Source: Acidimicrobiaceae bacterium
Lineage (GTDB): Bacteria > Actinomycetota > Acidimicrobiia > Acidimicrobiales > Ilumatobacteraceae
DNA length: 64,000 bases
NCBI GenBank assembly: GCA_020637235.1
Contig: JACJWG010000010.1
Span: 1 to 64,000, forward strand
Direction: 5' to 3'
The translations under genes and the position numbers were made by a program. Positions 42,280 through 50,206 of the stretch are shown piece after piece; the stretch's first letter is position 1, and every line of letters begins with the position of its first letter. The notes beneath the pieces were generated by a model. That model ran no database searches, had not been told where the DNA came from, and saw only the letters and a program-made list of their open reading frames with translations.

Positions 42280-42854
42280 ACGTCACCCACCGACACGCCC
42301 GAGGCCGTCAACTCCGCCCGCAGGCGCTTGAGACCGTTACGGATCCGACTCTTCACGGTTCCCTCCGGTTCTCCGAGTTCGGCGGCCACCTCCCGATACG
42401 TCCGCCCACCGAAGTAGGCGAGCTCGACCGCAGCTCGTTCACCCGGATGCAGCTTCTCCATCGCCGTCCGCACGTGTTCGGCGAGGGCGAGATCCCACAC
42501 CTGGCGATCGAGGTCGTACCCGCTCTCCGCATGGTGTTGGGCATCGCGCTCTTCCCGGCGGCGGCGGGCCGCTTCCGAGCGGAGCACGTCGACGCTGCGG
42601 CTGTGCGCCTGCGCCAGCAGGAAGCTGCGGAGCGAGCCGCGTTCGGGGTCGAAACGCTCCGGATGGTTCCAGAGGCGCAGGAACACCTCCTGCACCACCT
42701 CCTCGGCTCGAGCCTGATCGCCGAGCAACCGCTTCGCCAGCCCGAACACGGCACCGGCGTGGCGACGGTAGACCTCGGCGAGCGCTTCGTGTCGATAGCG
42801 CGCCAACGCGAGCACCAGCCCGGCATCGGACACGTGGGTCACGTCGTCTCGCAC
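42276..42854 (-). CDS. ECF RNA polymerase sigma factor (SigK-like)
   Basis: 192 residues from GTG 42854; GTG 42842 and 42833 are also possible because family homology starts at DAGLVLALARYRHEALAEVYRRHAGAV. Region 2 (AEEVVQEVFLRLWNHPERFDPERGSLRSFLLAQAHSRSVDVLR) and region 4 (LHPGERAAVELAYFGGRTYREVAAELGEPEGTVKSRIRNGLKRLR) are complete. Cotranscribed with its RskA-type anti-sigma factor. Target promoters cannot be read here. Confidence 0.93.
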   Translation of the reverse strand: MRDDVTHVSDAGLVLALARYRHEALAEVYRRHAGAVFGLAKRLLGDQARAEEVVQEVFLRLWNHPERFDPERGSLRSFLLAQAHSRSVDVLRSEAARRRREERDAQHHAESGYDLDRQVWDLALAEHVRTAMEKLHPGERAAVELAYFGGRTYREVAAELGEPEGTVKSRIRNGLKRLRAELTASGVSVGDV

Positions 42855-42948
42855 GGCCAGTATTCGGTGCCGTCGCCTCGCTGGATGACGATTCGTCGCC
42901 CGTTCTCGCGCCCGTTCTCGCGCCCGATCGCCGGCACCCCTCGTCGGC

Positions 42949-44160
42949 TCACCCGTCCCGCTCGAACCGACCGACCACCTCGACGTGGTGCGACTGCGGG
43001 AACAGGTCGATCGCCACGCTGTGCACGAGCCGATACCCGCAGGCGGCGAGCAGTCCGGCGTCGCGGGCGTACGCAACCGGATCGCACCCGACGAGCACCA
43101 GGACGGGCGCCTCGGTCGCCGCGAGCGCGCGTGCGGCCTCGGGGCCGAGGCCCTGGCGCGACGGGTCGGCGATCACCAGATCGGCCCGGTCCGGCCGCCA
43201 CCGCTCCACCGACGAGCGCACCACCTCGTGGCGCGATCGAGCGGCACGCAGATTGTGACGAGCGTCGTCGCAGGCCGCCGCCGAGCCCTCGACGAGCGTC
43301 ACGTGAGCCGTGTCGGGGACGAGCGTGGTCGAGAACAGGCCCACCCCGCCGTACGCGTCGACCACCTCGGCCGCGCCGATGAGGGCTGCACCGGCGACAT
43401 CGGCCACGGTGCGCACGAGCAGTTCGGCGGCCTCGAGGCCCGACTGGAAGAACGACTCGCCGCTCACCCGGAGTTCGCGTCCGGCGACACGCTCGTGCAC
43501 CACGGCGTCCGAGCCCGTCGCGACGTCGTCGGGCAGGCCCGACACCATCACCTCGTCGCCGGGGTGGGCGCGGGTCCACCACGCCGATCGCTCCCCCGTC
43601 GTCGCCGACACGCGCAGCGACACCTCGTCGGCGCCGACGAATCGGGCCGAGTGGACGAGCTCGTCGAGCGCCGGGTGCGCCACCAGGCAGTGTTCGAGCG
43701 CCACCGGTTCGTTGGTGCGGGGACGCCGGAGTGCGACGGCGCCGTGACGGTCGACCGCGACGCGCATCGACGTGCGGTATCCCCACGACGACACGCTGCC
43801 GCCGGTGTCGACCTGAGCCTCGGGCAGGCGGGCGGTGCGCCGCAGGGCCTCACGCACCACATCGGCCTTGAGGGCGAGCTGCGAGGCGGGGGCCACGTGC
43901 TGCCAGTCGCAGCCGCCACAGCCGCGAGCCCGTGCGTCACACGGCGCCGCCACCCGGTCGGGCGACGGCTCGACGACGCGCACGATCTCACCCCTGGCGA
44001 AGTCGCGCTTGGCCGACACGAACCTGACGTCGACCCGTTCTCCCGGCAGCACGCCCGGCACGAACACCACCCGACCCGACGGGTCGCGAGCGAGCCCGTC
44101 GCCACCTGCCACGACCTGCTCGATGCGCAGGTGCTCGAGGTGCTCGGGGACGGAGGCCAC
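42949..44160 (-). CDS. TrmA/RlmD-type RNA (uracil-5-)-methyltransferase
   Basis: 403 residues from GTG 44160. N-terminal TRAM domain (LEHLRIEQVVAGGDGLARDPSGRVVFVPGVLPGERVDVRF), a Cys cluster CDARARGCGGCDWQH for a [4Fe-4S] centre, SAM-binding VVDAYGGVGLFS, and catalytic VIADPSRQGL and LVGCDP (nucleophile Cys). It methylates U in 23S rRNA or tRNA; the exact target is not decided. The C-terminus HHVEVVGRFERDG is complete. Confidence 0.9.
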   Translation of the reverse strand: MASVPEHLEHLRIEQVVAGGDGLARDPSGRVVFVPGVLPGERVDVRFVSAKRDFARGEIVRVVEPSPDRVAAPCDARARGCGGCDWQHVAPASQLALKADVVREALRRTARLPEAQVDTGGSVSSWGYRTSMRVAVDRHGAVALRRPRTNEPVALEHCLVAHPALDELVHSARFVGADEVSLRVSATTGERSAWWTRAHPGDEVMVSGLPDDVATGSDAVVHERVAGRELRVSGESFFQSGLEAAELLVRTVADVAGAALIGAAEVVDAYGGVGLFSTTLVPDTAHVTLVEGSAAACDDARHNLRAARSRHEVVRSSVERWRPDRADLVIADPSRQGLGPEAARALAATEAPVLVLVGCDPVAYARDAGLLAACGYRLVHSVAIDLFPQSHHVEVVGRFERDG

Positions 44161-44193
44161 GGCTCCAGCGTAGGCACGGCTACCCTCGGCCAC

Positions 44194-44931
44194 GTGCCCT
44201 CCAGCGAGCCCGCCACCCCGTCTGCGCCCGGTGCCACGTCCGACCCGGCGCCGCGCGTCCAGATCGCGCCGAGCGTGCTGCCGGCCGACTTCAGCCGTCT
44301 CGGTGACGAAGTCGCTGCGCTGGAGGCGGCCGGGGTCGACCTCATCCAGTGGGACGTGATGGACGGCCAGTTCGTGCCCAACCTCACGTTCGGGCCGGCG
44401 GTGATCGCCGCCGCCCGGCGCCACACCACGCTGCCGTTCGAGGCGCATCTCATGGTGTACACGCCCGACGTGATGGCCGCCGAGTACGTGGATGCGGGTT
44501 GTTCACGGCTCATCGTCCACGCCGAGGCGTGCACCCATCTGCACCGCACGCTCGGCAACATCCGCTCGCTCGGGGCCACGGCGGCCGTCGCGCTCAACCC
44601 GGCCACCCCGGTGACGGCGATCGCCCACGTGCTCGACCTGGTCGACCTGGTGCTGGTGATGACGGTGAACCCCGGATTCGGTGGCCAGGCGTACCTCGCG
44701 TCGATGGAGCCCAAGATCCGCGAGGTCCGCGACCTGATCGAACGCGCCGGGCTCGCCGCGTCGGTCGACGTCGAGGTGGACGGCGGCATCGGTCCTGCGA
44801 CGATCGGTGCGGCGGCCGCCGCTGGCGCCAACGTCCTGGTGGCCGGCAGTGCGCTGTATCGGGATCCCGACGGCCTGGCCCACGCCGTCACCGAACTGCG
44901 GGCCACCGCCACTGCCGCGTTCACCCGCTGA
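44194..44931 (+). CDS. rpe: Ribulose-phosphate 3-epimerase
   Basis: 245 residues from GTG 44194. TIM barrel with QIAPSVLPADFSRL, WDVMDGQFVPNLTFGP (metal ligand Asp/His), EAHLMV, VMTVNPGFGGQAY and VDGGIGPATIG, all expected for Rpe of the pentose-phosphate pathway. The N-terminus has an extra 20 residues rich in Pro/Ser/Ala. Divergent from the methyltransferase, 33 bp apart. Confidence 0.95.
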   Translation: MPSSEPATPSAPGATSDPAPRVQIAPSVLPADFSRLGDEVAALEAAGVDLIQWDVMDGQFVPNLTFGPAVIAAARRHTTLPFEAHLMVYTPDVMAAEYVDAGCSRLIVHAEACTHLHRTLGNIRSLGATAAVALNPATPVTAIAHVLDLVDLVLVMTVNPGFGGQAYLASMEPKIREVRDLIERAGLAASVDVEVDGGIGPATIGAAAAAGANVLVAGSALYRDPDGLAHAVTELRATATAAFTR

Positions 44932-44970
44932 CGCGAGCGCGGCCGGCCCGAGCACCTGCCGCTCGATGCC

Positions 44971-45705
44971 TCAGCCGGCGCGCTCGAGCCGTTCGAGCGC
45001 CGCTCGACGGCGCTCGCGCCGCGACGGTCGGTCGGTGACGCTCAGATCGCGCACCGACCGACCGAACGCGAACACCAGGTGTTTCAAAGTGACGAGGCCC
45101 ACGAGGACGGCGAACGCCACGCCGGCCGGGACGAACACGGCACGCAGGATCGACTTCTCGGCGTCCCGCAACGGGGTGAGCACACCGCTCTCGACGCTCG
45201 TGCCGTCGAGCAGGAGGGTGCGGATCGGGGTGCCGATCGACGGGCAGTCGACGTCGGCGTCGTCGACACCGGCGATCTCGTTGCCACCGAACAGCGGCGC
45301 CGGCGCACGGACGGTGGAGGCGAGCACCCCTCGCTCGGCATCGATGCCGGCGCCGACGATGTAGCGCTGCCCCGTGTCGAGGAAGCGCACCTCGTCGCCG
45401 TAGCGGACGTCGATCATGCCGTCGACGCTGAACCCTGCCACGCTCCCCGACAGCACCTGGTCGATCTGGTAGCGGGCGGTGACGGCGTCGGCGATCAGCA
45501 GCGTGCCGACGAAGACCGACTGCTCGACGTCGGGGGCGAGACATCCGCTCGGCACCGGCACCAGTCGATCGCTCTGCGCGTCGGGATCCTCGATCGGCGG
45601 CAGGCTCGGCACCGGTGCCGGCTCGGGCAGGTCGCCGGCTGCGGCAGGTGCACCTGCGGCGAGCGCGACGCACCCCGCGAACACCACCGCTCCGATCCGG
45701 ACCAT
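44971..45705 (-). CDS. Secreted/membrane-anchored protein of unknown function
   Basis: 244 residues. N-terminal signal peptide (MVRIGAVVFAGCVALAAGAPAAAG), an external domain of about 150 residues with two Cys (SGCLAPD, VDCPSIG) that may form a disulphide, and a C-terminal membrane segment (AVFVPAGVAFAVLVGLVTLKHLVFAF) with a very basic tail (RPSRRERRRAALERLERAG). The topology is that of a single-span surface protein. I do not recognise the domain. Confidence 0.75.
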   Translation of the reverse strand: MVRIGAVVFAGCVALAAGAPAAAGDLPEPAPVPSLPPIEDPDAQSDRLVPVPSGCLAPDVEQSVFVGTLLIADAVTARYQIDQVLSGSVAGFSVDGMIDVRYGDEVRFLDTGQRYIVGAGIDAERGVLASTVRAPAPLFGGNEIAGVDDADVDCPSIGTPIRTLLLDGTSVESGVLTPLRDAEKSILRAVFVPAGVAFAVLVGLVTLKHLVFAFGRSVRDLSVTDRPSRRERRRAALERLERAG

Positions 45706-45731
45706 GCCCCGAACGCTAGTGAACGAGCCAC

Positions 45732-45784
45732 ACGTTCTGGTCGCGCATCGTCACGGCATGCGTGAAGATGCGCGACCAGAACGC
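45732..45784. terminator. Long perfect hairpin between membrane-protein and hydratase genes
   Basis: GTTCTGGTCGCGCATC (45734-45749) and GATGCGCGACCAGAAC (45767-45782) are perfect 16-bp arms; inside, TCACG/CGTGA extends the stem, leaving a small loop. It lies 4 bp past the stop of the enoyl-CoA hydratase gene (45788) and 27 bp upstream of the membrane-protein start (45705), so it should end hydratase transcripts. The arm sequence differs from the 60-bp element family, although both begin GTTCTGG. Confidence 0.7.
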
Positions 45785-45787
45785 TCG

Positions 45788-46564
45788 TCAGCGACCTTCG
45801 AAGACCGGGGCTCGCTTCTCCACGAACGCCTTGATCGCCTCGGGCGTGTCCTTCGTCCCGAAGTTCACCGTCTGCGACGACCCCTCGTCCTCGAGTGCCT
45901 GCTCGAAGGTGACCCCCATGGCGTTGTCGAGCATGCGCTTCGACATCGCGATCGCGATCGGCGGGGCGGCTGCGAGCCGCTCGGCCCAGTCGTCGACGAA
46001 GGCGTCGAGCTCGGCGTCGGGCACGACCCGATTGACGAGGCCGATCCGCTCGGCCTCGGCCGCGTCGATGATGTCGGCGAAGAACGCGAGCTCCTTCGCG
46101 CGGTGCAGACCCACCCGGCGCGGCAACAACCAGCTGCCGCCGAAGTCGAGCGACAGGCCGCGCTTGGAGAAGATCTCGGAGAACCGGGCGTTGTCGCTCG
46201 CCACGACGAGGTCGCACCCGAACGCGAGGTTGCAGCCGGCGCCGACCGCCACGCCACGCACCTTGGCGATCACCGGCTGCGGGATCCGGTGGAGGGCGAG
46301 CGCGACGTCGGTGATGTGCCGCATCGCCGACAGCTGATGGCGGGGCGGACCACCGTCGGCCGGAGCCCACAGGTCGGCGCCCGAGCAGAACGCACCGCCG
46401 GCGCCGGTGATCACCACCGCCCGGTCGGCCGACGACGAGCCGATCTCCCGGAACGTCGCGAGCAGCTCGGCCCACATGGTGCCGTTGGCGGCGTTCTTCT
46501 TCTCCGGGCGGTTGAGGGTGATGGTGACGATGCCACCTTCACGCTGGACGTCGATGGTCTCCAC
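45788..46564 (-). CDS. Enoyl-CoA hydratase/isomerase family protein (second)
   Basis: 258 residues from GTG 46564. Crotonase fold: ITLNRPEKKNAANGTMW, GGAFCSGADL (oxyanion hole), KVRGVAVGAGCNLAFGCDLVVAS, and FSKRGLSLDFGGSW in place of the usual catalytic Glu region. Only distantly similar to the crotonase at 26487. Substrate unknown; the position is isolated from other fatty-acid genes. Confidence 0.9.
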   Translation of the reverse strand: METIDVQREGGIVTITLNRPEKKNAANGTMWAELLATFREIGSSSADRAVVITGAGGAFCSGADLWAPADGGPPRHQLSAMRHITDVALALHRIPQPVIAKVRGVAVGAGCNLAFGCDLVVASDNARFSEIFSKRGLSLDFGGSWLLPRRVGLHRAKELAFFADIIDAAEAERIGLVNRVVPDAELDAFVDDWAERLAAAPPIAIAMSKRMLDNAMGVTFEQALEDEGSSQTVNFGTKDTPEAIKAFVEKRAPVFEGR

Positions 46565-46586
46565 GCCGGTCGACGATACTGAGCCG

Positions 46587-46697
46587 ATGGGATTCGACCC
46601 GAGCCGTAGACGGGTGTCGCGACGCACCGACGTCGTGTTCGTCGTCGCCGCGGTCGTGGCGGTCGTGGCGTTGCTCGCGTGGGCGTTGTTCGGCTGA
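46587..46697 (+). CDS. 36-residue single-pass membrane protein
   Basis: Small open frame: MGFDPSRRRVSRRTDV, a positively charged N-terminus, then one 18-residue hydrophobic span (VVFVVAAVVAVVALLAWA) and a three-residue tail. The positive-inside rule puts the N-terminus in the cytoplasm. It fills the 164-bp gap between two genes divergent on the minus strand side, and its composition is unlike noncoding sequence there. Similar short proteins occur in actinobacteria as far as I recall; function unknown. Confidence 0.6.
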   Translation: MGFDPSRRRVSRRTDVVFVVAAVVAVVALLAWALFG

Positions 46698-46728
46698 ATC
46701 GTCCGATCGTGCGCCGGCCGGGCCGGGG

Positions 46729-47073
46729 TCAGAAGGCGTGCGCGATCACCTCGAGGCGGGTGCCCGTGATCGCGACCACGTCGAAGCGCATCGCACCGCG
46801 GTGCTCGGGGTGCTCGTCCAGCCACCGGGCGGCCAACGTGCGCAAGGTCTGTCGCTTGCGATCGCCCACCGCCGCCGAGGCCGGCCCGAACCGCTCGTCG
46901 CGTCGCGCTTTCACCTCGACGAACACCACGGTGGTGCCGTCGCGCACCACGAGGTCGAGTTCGCCCCGGTCACAGCGCCAGTTGCGGTCGAGCACGACCG
47001 CGCCACGGGCCGCGTACCACCGGGCCGCCTGTTGCTCACCCCACCGACCTCTGGCCTGATTGCTGCCGGTCAT
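46729..47073 (-). CDS. yraN: YraN/UPF0102 family nuclease-like protein
   Basis: 114 residues. PD-(D/E)xK-type core GELDLVVRDGTTVVFVEVKAR (Glu/Asp...Glu-x-Lys), with ARGRWGEQQAARWYAARGAVVLDRNWR before it. Function undefined, thought to act in DNA processing. ATG 47073 follows GAGGAGGG. Last of the translation cluster block, 105 bp after DUF2469. Confidence 0.9.
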   Translation of the reverse strand: MTGSNQARGRWGEQQAARWYAARGAVVLDRNWRCDRGELDLVVRDGTTVVFVEVKARRDERFGPASAAVGDRKRQTLRTLAARWLDEHPEHRGAMRFDVVAITGTRLEVIAHAF

Positions 47074-47178
47074 CGCGCCCTCCTCACCGCACGAGCGCGA
47101 CGTCGCGCTCGGATCGTGTGCGGGGGACGCGCCCACATTCAACCGTCGCCGGGCGGCGATCGGCCGGACACGCGCCGG

Positions 47179-47481
47179 TCAGATCTGGAAGCTCTCCGGC
47201 GGGGGGAGCTCCTCGACGTTGACGTCTTTGAAGCTGAGCACCTTCACCCTCGGCACGAACCGGCTCTTGCGGTACATGTCCCACACCCAGGCATCGGTGA
47301 GCTCGACCTCGATCACCGGTCGGGCGCTGTCGCCCGACACCGTCACGGTGACGTCGTTCGCGAGGTAGAAGCGGCGCTCGGTCTCGACGGCGTACCGGAA
47401 CATGCTCGCGACGTCCTGGTACTCCTGCGCGAGCTGGAGCTCTCGCTCGGCTTCGTAGTTCTCGAGATCGTCGGAGCTCAT
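47179..47481 (-). CDS. DUF2469 protein
   Basis: 100 residues, conserved actinobacterial family of unknown function (MSSDDLENYEAERELQLAQEYQDVASMFRYAVETERRFYLAND at the start). In mycobacteria it lies after rnhB in the rplS-lepB-rnhB cluster. Here lepB and rnhB are absent between rplS and this gene; 90 bp separate it from rplS. Confidence 0.92.
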   Translation of the reverse strand: MSSDDLENYEAERELQLAQEYQDVASMFRYAVETERRFYLANDVTVTVSGDSARPVIEVELTDAWVWDMYRKSRFVPRVKVLSFKDVNVEELPPPESFQI

Positions 47482-47571
47482 GGGCAGCCGATCCCCTTTC
47501 GGGGCCGTCGTTCGCCGGTGCGACCGGCCGCGACGGACCGTCGGGTCAGGACGAGGTCAGGACCGGACGGC

Positions 47572-47919
47572 TCAGAACTCGCGCTTTTCGCGGATCTTCG
47601 CGGCCTTGCCGGAACGATCGCGCAGGTAGTACAGCTTGGCCCGGCGGACGTCGCCGCGCTTGACGACCTCGACCTTGGCGACGCTCGGGGTGTGCAGCGG
47701 GAACGTGCGCTCGACGCCGACGCCGTAGCTGACCTTGCGAACCGTGTAGGTCTCGGCCACGCCACTGCCCTGACGGCGGATGACGTTGCCCTGGAACACC
47801 TGGACGCGCTCCTTGTTGCCCTCGACGACCTTCACGTGGACCTTCACCTCGTCGCCGGCGGCGAACGCCGGGATGTCGGTGCGGAGGTACTGGTTGTCGA
47901 CGAGATCGGTGGACTTCAT
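47572..47919 (-). CDS. rplS: 50S ribosomal protein L19
   Basis: 115 residues. FAAGDEVKVHVKVVEGNKERVQVFQGNVIRRQGSGVAETYTVRKVSYGVGVERTFPLHTPSVAKVEVVKRGDVRRAKLYYLRDRSGKAAKIRE is a complete L19. It sits 37 bp after trmD, the standard trmD-rplS order. Confidence 0.97.
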   Translation of the reverse strand: MKSTDLVDNQYLRTDIPAFAAGDEVKVHVKVVEGNKERVQVFQGNVIRRQGSGVAETYTVRKVSYGVGVERTFPLHTPSVAKVEVVKRGDVRRAKLYYLRDRSGKAAKIREKREF

Positions 47920-47956
47920 GGCGCGAACATCCTGCAGGCCTGGAGAAATGGAACAG

Positions 47957-48700
47957 CTAAGGATAGGTGACGGAAGGGAACTCTTCCAACAGGCGGTGCT
48001 CGTCGTCACGCAATCCGCCTCGCGCCTCGACGAGGTCGGGCCGGTAACGCAGTGTGCGATGGAGGCGCTGCGCCGCTCGCCACCGGGCCACGCGGGCGTG
48101 GTCGCCGCTGCGCAGCACCTCGGGGATCGACCACGCACGGAAGGCCGCAGGGCGGGTGAACTGGGGTTCTTCGAGCAGCCCGTCGGCTCCGAAGCTCTCG
48201 GTGACCGGGCTGACGGCGTTGCCCATCGCGCCGGGGAGCAGGCGGGTGACGGCCTCGATCACCAGGCACGCCGCCACCTCGCCGCCGCTCAGCACGACGT
48301 CGCCGATGCTCAACTCGCCGTCCACCAGGTGCTCACGCACGCGGTGATCGATGCCCTCGTAGCGGCCGCAGAGCAGCGAGAAGCCGCCACCTGCGGCAAT
48401 GGCGGCGAGCTCGTCCGCCATCGCCTGGTCGAAGCGGCGCCCACCGGGACCGAGCAGGAAGAGCGGGCGAGGCGGGTCGGCGTGCTCGACGCTCGCGAAG
48501 ATCGGCTCGGGCTTCATCACCATGCCGGCGCCACCGCCGAACGGCGCGTCGTCGACGCTGCGGTGCACGTCGGTGGTGTGCTCGCGCAGGTCGTGCAGCC
48601 GCAGGTCGAGCAGACCGGTGCTCCGGCACTTGCCGAGCAGACTCTCCGAGCAGAACCCGTCCACCAGCGCCGGGAAGATGGTGAACACGTCGATCCGCAC
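47957..48700 (-). CDS. trmD: tRNA (guanine37-N1)-methyltransferase
   Basis: 247 residues from GTG 48700. SPOUT knot enzyme; IFPALVDGFCSESLLGKC, GGGAGMVMKPEPIF, CGRYEGIDHRV and the SAM-binding knot LSIGDVVLSGGEVAACLV are present. Makes m1G37 to prevent frameshifting. A plus-strand DUF952 gene separates it from rimM, a break in the usual rimM-trmD order. Confidence 0.96.
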   Translation of the reverse strand: MRIDVFTIFPALVDGFCSESLLGKCRSTGLLDLRLHDLREHTTDVHRSVDDAPFGGGAGMVMKPEPIFASVEHADPPRPLFLLGPGGRRFDQAMADELAAIAAGGGFSLLCGRYEGIDHRVREHLVDGELSIGDVVLSGGEVAACLVIEAVTRLLPGAMGNAVSPVTESFGADGLLEEPQFTRPAAFRAWSIPEVLRSGDHARVARWRAAQRLHRTLRYRPDLVEARGGLRDDEHRLLEEFPSVTYP

Positions 48701-48741
48701 GATCCGCCAGCTTACGGGCGCGCGTCGGCCAGGATGGGTGG

Positions 48742-49056
48742 GTGATCTTCCACATCGCCGACCGCGACCGCTGGCTCCAGTCGATGACGGCCGGCAGCTA
48801 CACCGCCAGCACCATCGGGCGTGAGCTGCACGAGGAGGGCTTCATCCACCTCAGCTCCGAGGCTCAGGTCGCGTTCGTCGCCGGGGCGTTCTACCGCGAC
48901 GTGCCGAACCTGGTGCTGTTGCACGTGGACGAGTCGAAGCTGACCGCCGAGCTGCGGGTGGAGCAGCTTGCGGGCGCCCCCGAGCCGTTCCCCCACCTGT
49001 ACGGACCGCTGAACGTCGACGCCGTGGTGGAGGTCACCGACCCGTTCGTGGTGTGA
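48742..49056 (+). CDS. DUF952 protein
   Basis: 104 residues from GTG 48742. IFHIADRDRWLQSMTAGSYTASTIGRELHEEGFIHLSSEAQV and PFPHLYGPLNVDAVVEV match DUF952, a small conserved domain of unknown function related to ADP-ribose-binding-like folds. It is the only plus-strand gene between trmD and rimM, divergent from trmD and convergent with rimM. Confidence 0.88.
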   Translation: MIFHIADRDRWLQSMTAGSYTASTIGRELHEEGFIHLSSEAQVAFVAGAFYRDVPNLVLLHVDESKLTAELRVEQLAGAPEPFPHLYGPLNVDAVVEVTDPFVV

Positions 49057-49083
49057 CACGCGTCCTCGATCCGGCGCGGCGCG

Positions 49084-49572
49084 TCAGTCCAACAGATCGA
49101 ACAGGCCGTCGGGAGCGTCGACGGTGATCTGGCCGTCGGCCACGGACACCACGAACGTCACCGGGACCAGATGTCCGGTGTCGAGTTCGAGCAGGTCGTG
49201 CGCCGGATTGTCGACCACGGCGACGCACACGCCACGATCGGCGCCGGTCTGGTCGGCGACGCGAGCGCCGATCAGGTCGTGCACCCAGAGGGCGTCGTCG
49301 TCGACGAGCGGTTCCCCCCAGAGCACGCGACCCGTCAGGCGCTCGGCCTCGTTGCGGTCGGCCACGTCGTCGAACTGCACCATCCACTTGCCCTGCGGCA
49401 GTGCACGCGACGATGCGACCGTGCGCCACCCGGCACCGTCGTGCAGGCGCGCACCGGGTGCGACCCGTTCGAGTCGGTCGGTGACGAGGGTGACGACCAC
49501 GCCGCCCTTCACACCGTGTGCACGTCCCAGACGGCCGACCTCGAGCAGTCCCTCGAGCGGGGGGCGGGTCAT
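49084..49572 (-). CDS. rimM: Ribosome maturation factor RimM
   Basis: 162 residues. EVGRLGRAHGVKGGVVV is the RimM N-terminal domain, LPQGKWMVQFDDVADRNEAERLTGRVLWGE the middle, and DLLELDTGHLVPVTFVVSVADGQITVDAPDGLFDLL the PRC-like C-terminal domain that contacts S19. Twenty bases behind khpA. Confidence 0.95.
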   Translation of the reverse strand: MTRPPLEGLLEVGRLGRAHGVKGGVVVTLVTDRLERVAPGARLHDGAGWRTVASSRALPQGKWMVQFDDVADRNEAERLTGRVLWGEPLVDDDALWVHDLIGARVADQTGADRGVCVAVVDNPAHDLLELDTGHLVPVTFVVSVADGQITVDAPDGLFDLLD

Positions 49573-49592
49573 CGGTGCGGGATCCGGGCGGG

Positions 49593-49874
49593 TCAGTCGA
49601 CGAAGTCGACGTCGACCTCGACGCCGTCGCGCACCGCTGCGGCTCGCACCAGCGTGCGGATGCTCTGCGCCGTGCGGCCGCGGCGGCCGATGACACGTCC
49701 GAGATCGCCCGGGCCGACGGTGACCTCGAGGCGGACACGGTGGCGGCCCTCGGCACCCTCGATGCGCACGGCCTCGGGGTCGTCGACGATGGATCGCACC
49801 ACGTGTTCGAGCACGCTGGTGGCGGTGGGTGCCGGGACGGCGTTGCCGGTGTCCGGCTGATCGTGATCGCTCAC
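49593..49874 (-). CDS. khpA: KhpA-type KH-domain RNA-binding protein
   Basis: 93 residues with a single type II KH domain: LEVTVGPGDLGRVIGRRGRTAQSIRTLVRAA contains the GxxG loop. Conserved between rpsP and rimM in actinobacteria, partner of KhpB in small RNA binding. The N-terminus is extended by about 15 variable residues. Confidence 0.94.
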   Translation of the reverse strand: MSDHDQPDTGNAVPAPTATSVLEHVVRSIVDDPEAVRIEGAEGRHRVRLEVTVGPGDLGRVIGRRGRTAQSIRTLVRAAAVRDGVEVDVDFVD

Positions 49875-49881
49875 GACCGGA

Positions 49882-50163
49882 TCACTTGGCCTTGGCGGCC
49901 GACTTCGCCGAGGTGAACGCCTCCCAGGCGCCCGAGGCCTCGAGCAGCTTCTTCACGCGCTCGGTGGGCTGCGCGCCTTCCATCAGCCACTTCACGGCCT
50001 TGTCGCTGTCGATGTTGATCGCCGACGGCTCGACACGCGGGTTGTAGGTACCGATGATCTGGATGAAGCGGCCGTCGCGAGCGGCGCGGCTGTCGGCCGC
50101 GACCACGCGATACTGCGGCTGCTTCTTCTTGCCCACGCGAGTGAGACGAAGCTTGACTGCCAT
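49882..50163 (-). CDS. rpsP: 30S ribosomal protein S16
   Basis: 93 residues. MAVKLRLTRVGKKKQPQYRVVAADSRAARDGRFIQIIGTYNPR is the S16 N-terminus. GAGGAGCAG upstream of ATG 50163 is a strong ribosome site. Starts the rpsP-khpA-rimM group after ffh. Confidence 0.97.
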   Translation of the reverse strand: MAVKLRLTRVGKKKQPQYRVVAADSRAARDGRFIQIIGTYNPRVEPSAINIDSDKAVKWLMEGAQPTERVKKLLEASGAWEAFTSAKSAAKAK

Positions 50164-50206
50164 ACGAAGAACTGCTCCTCGGAGAAAACGAACCGCCTGA
50201 GGTTAC

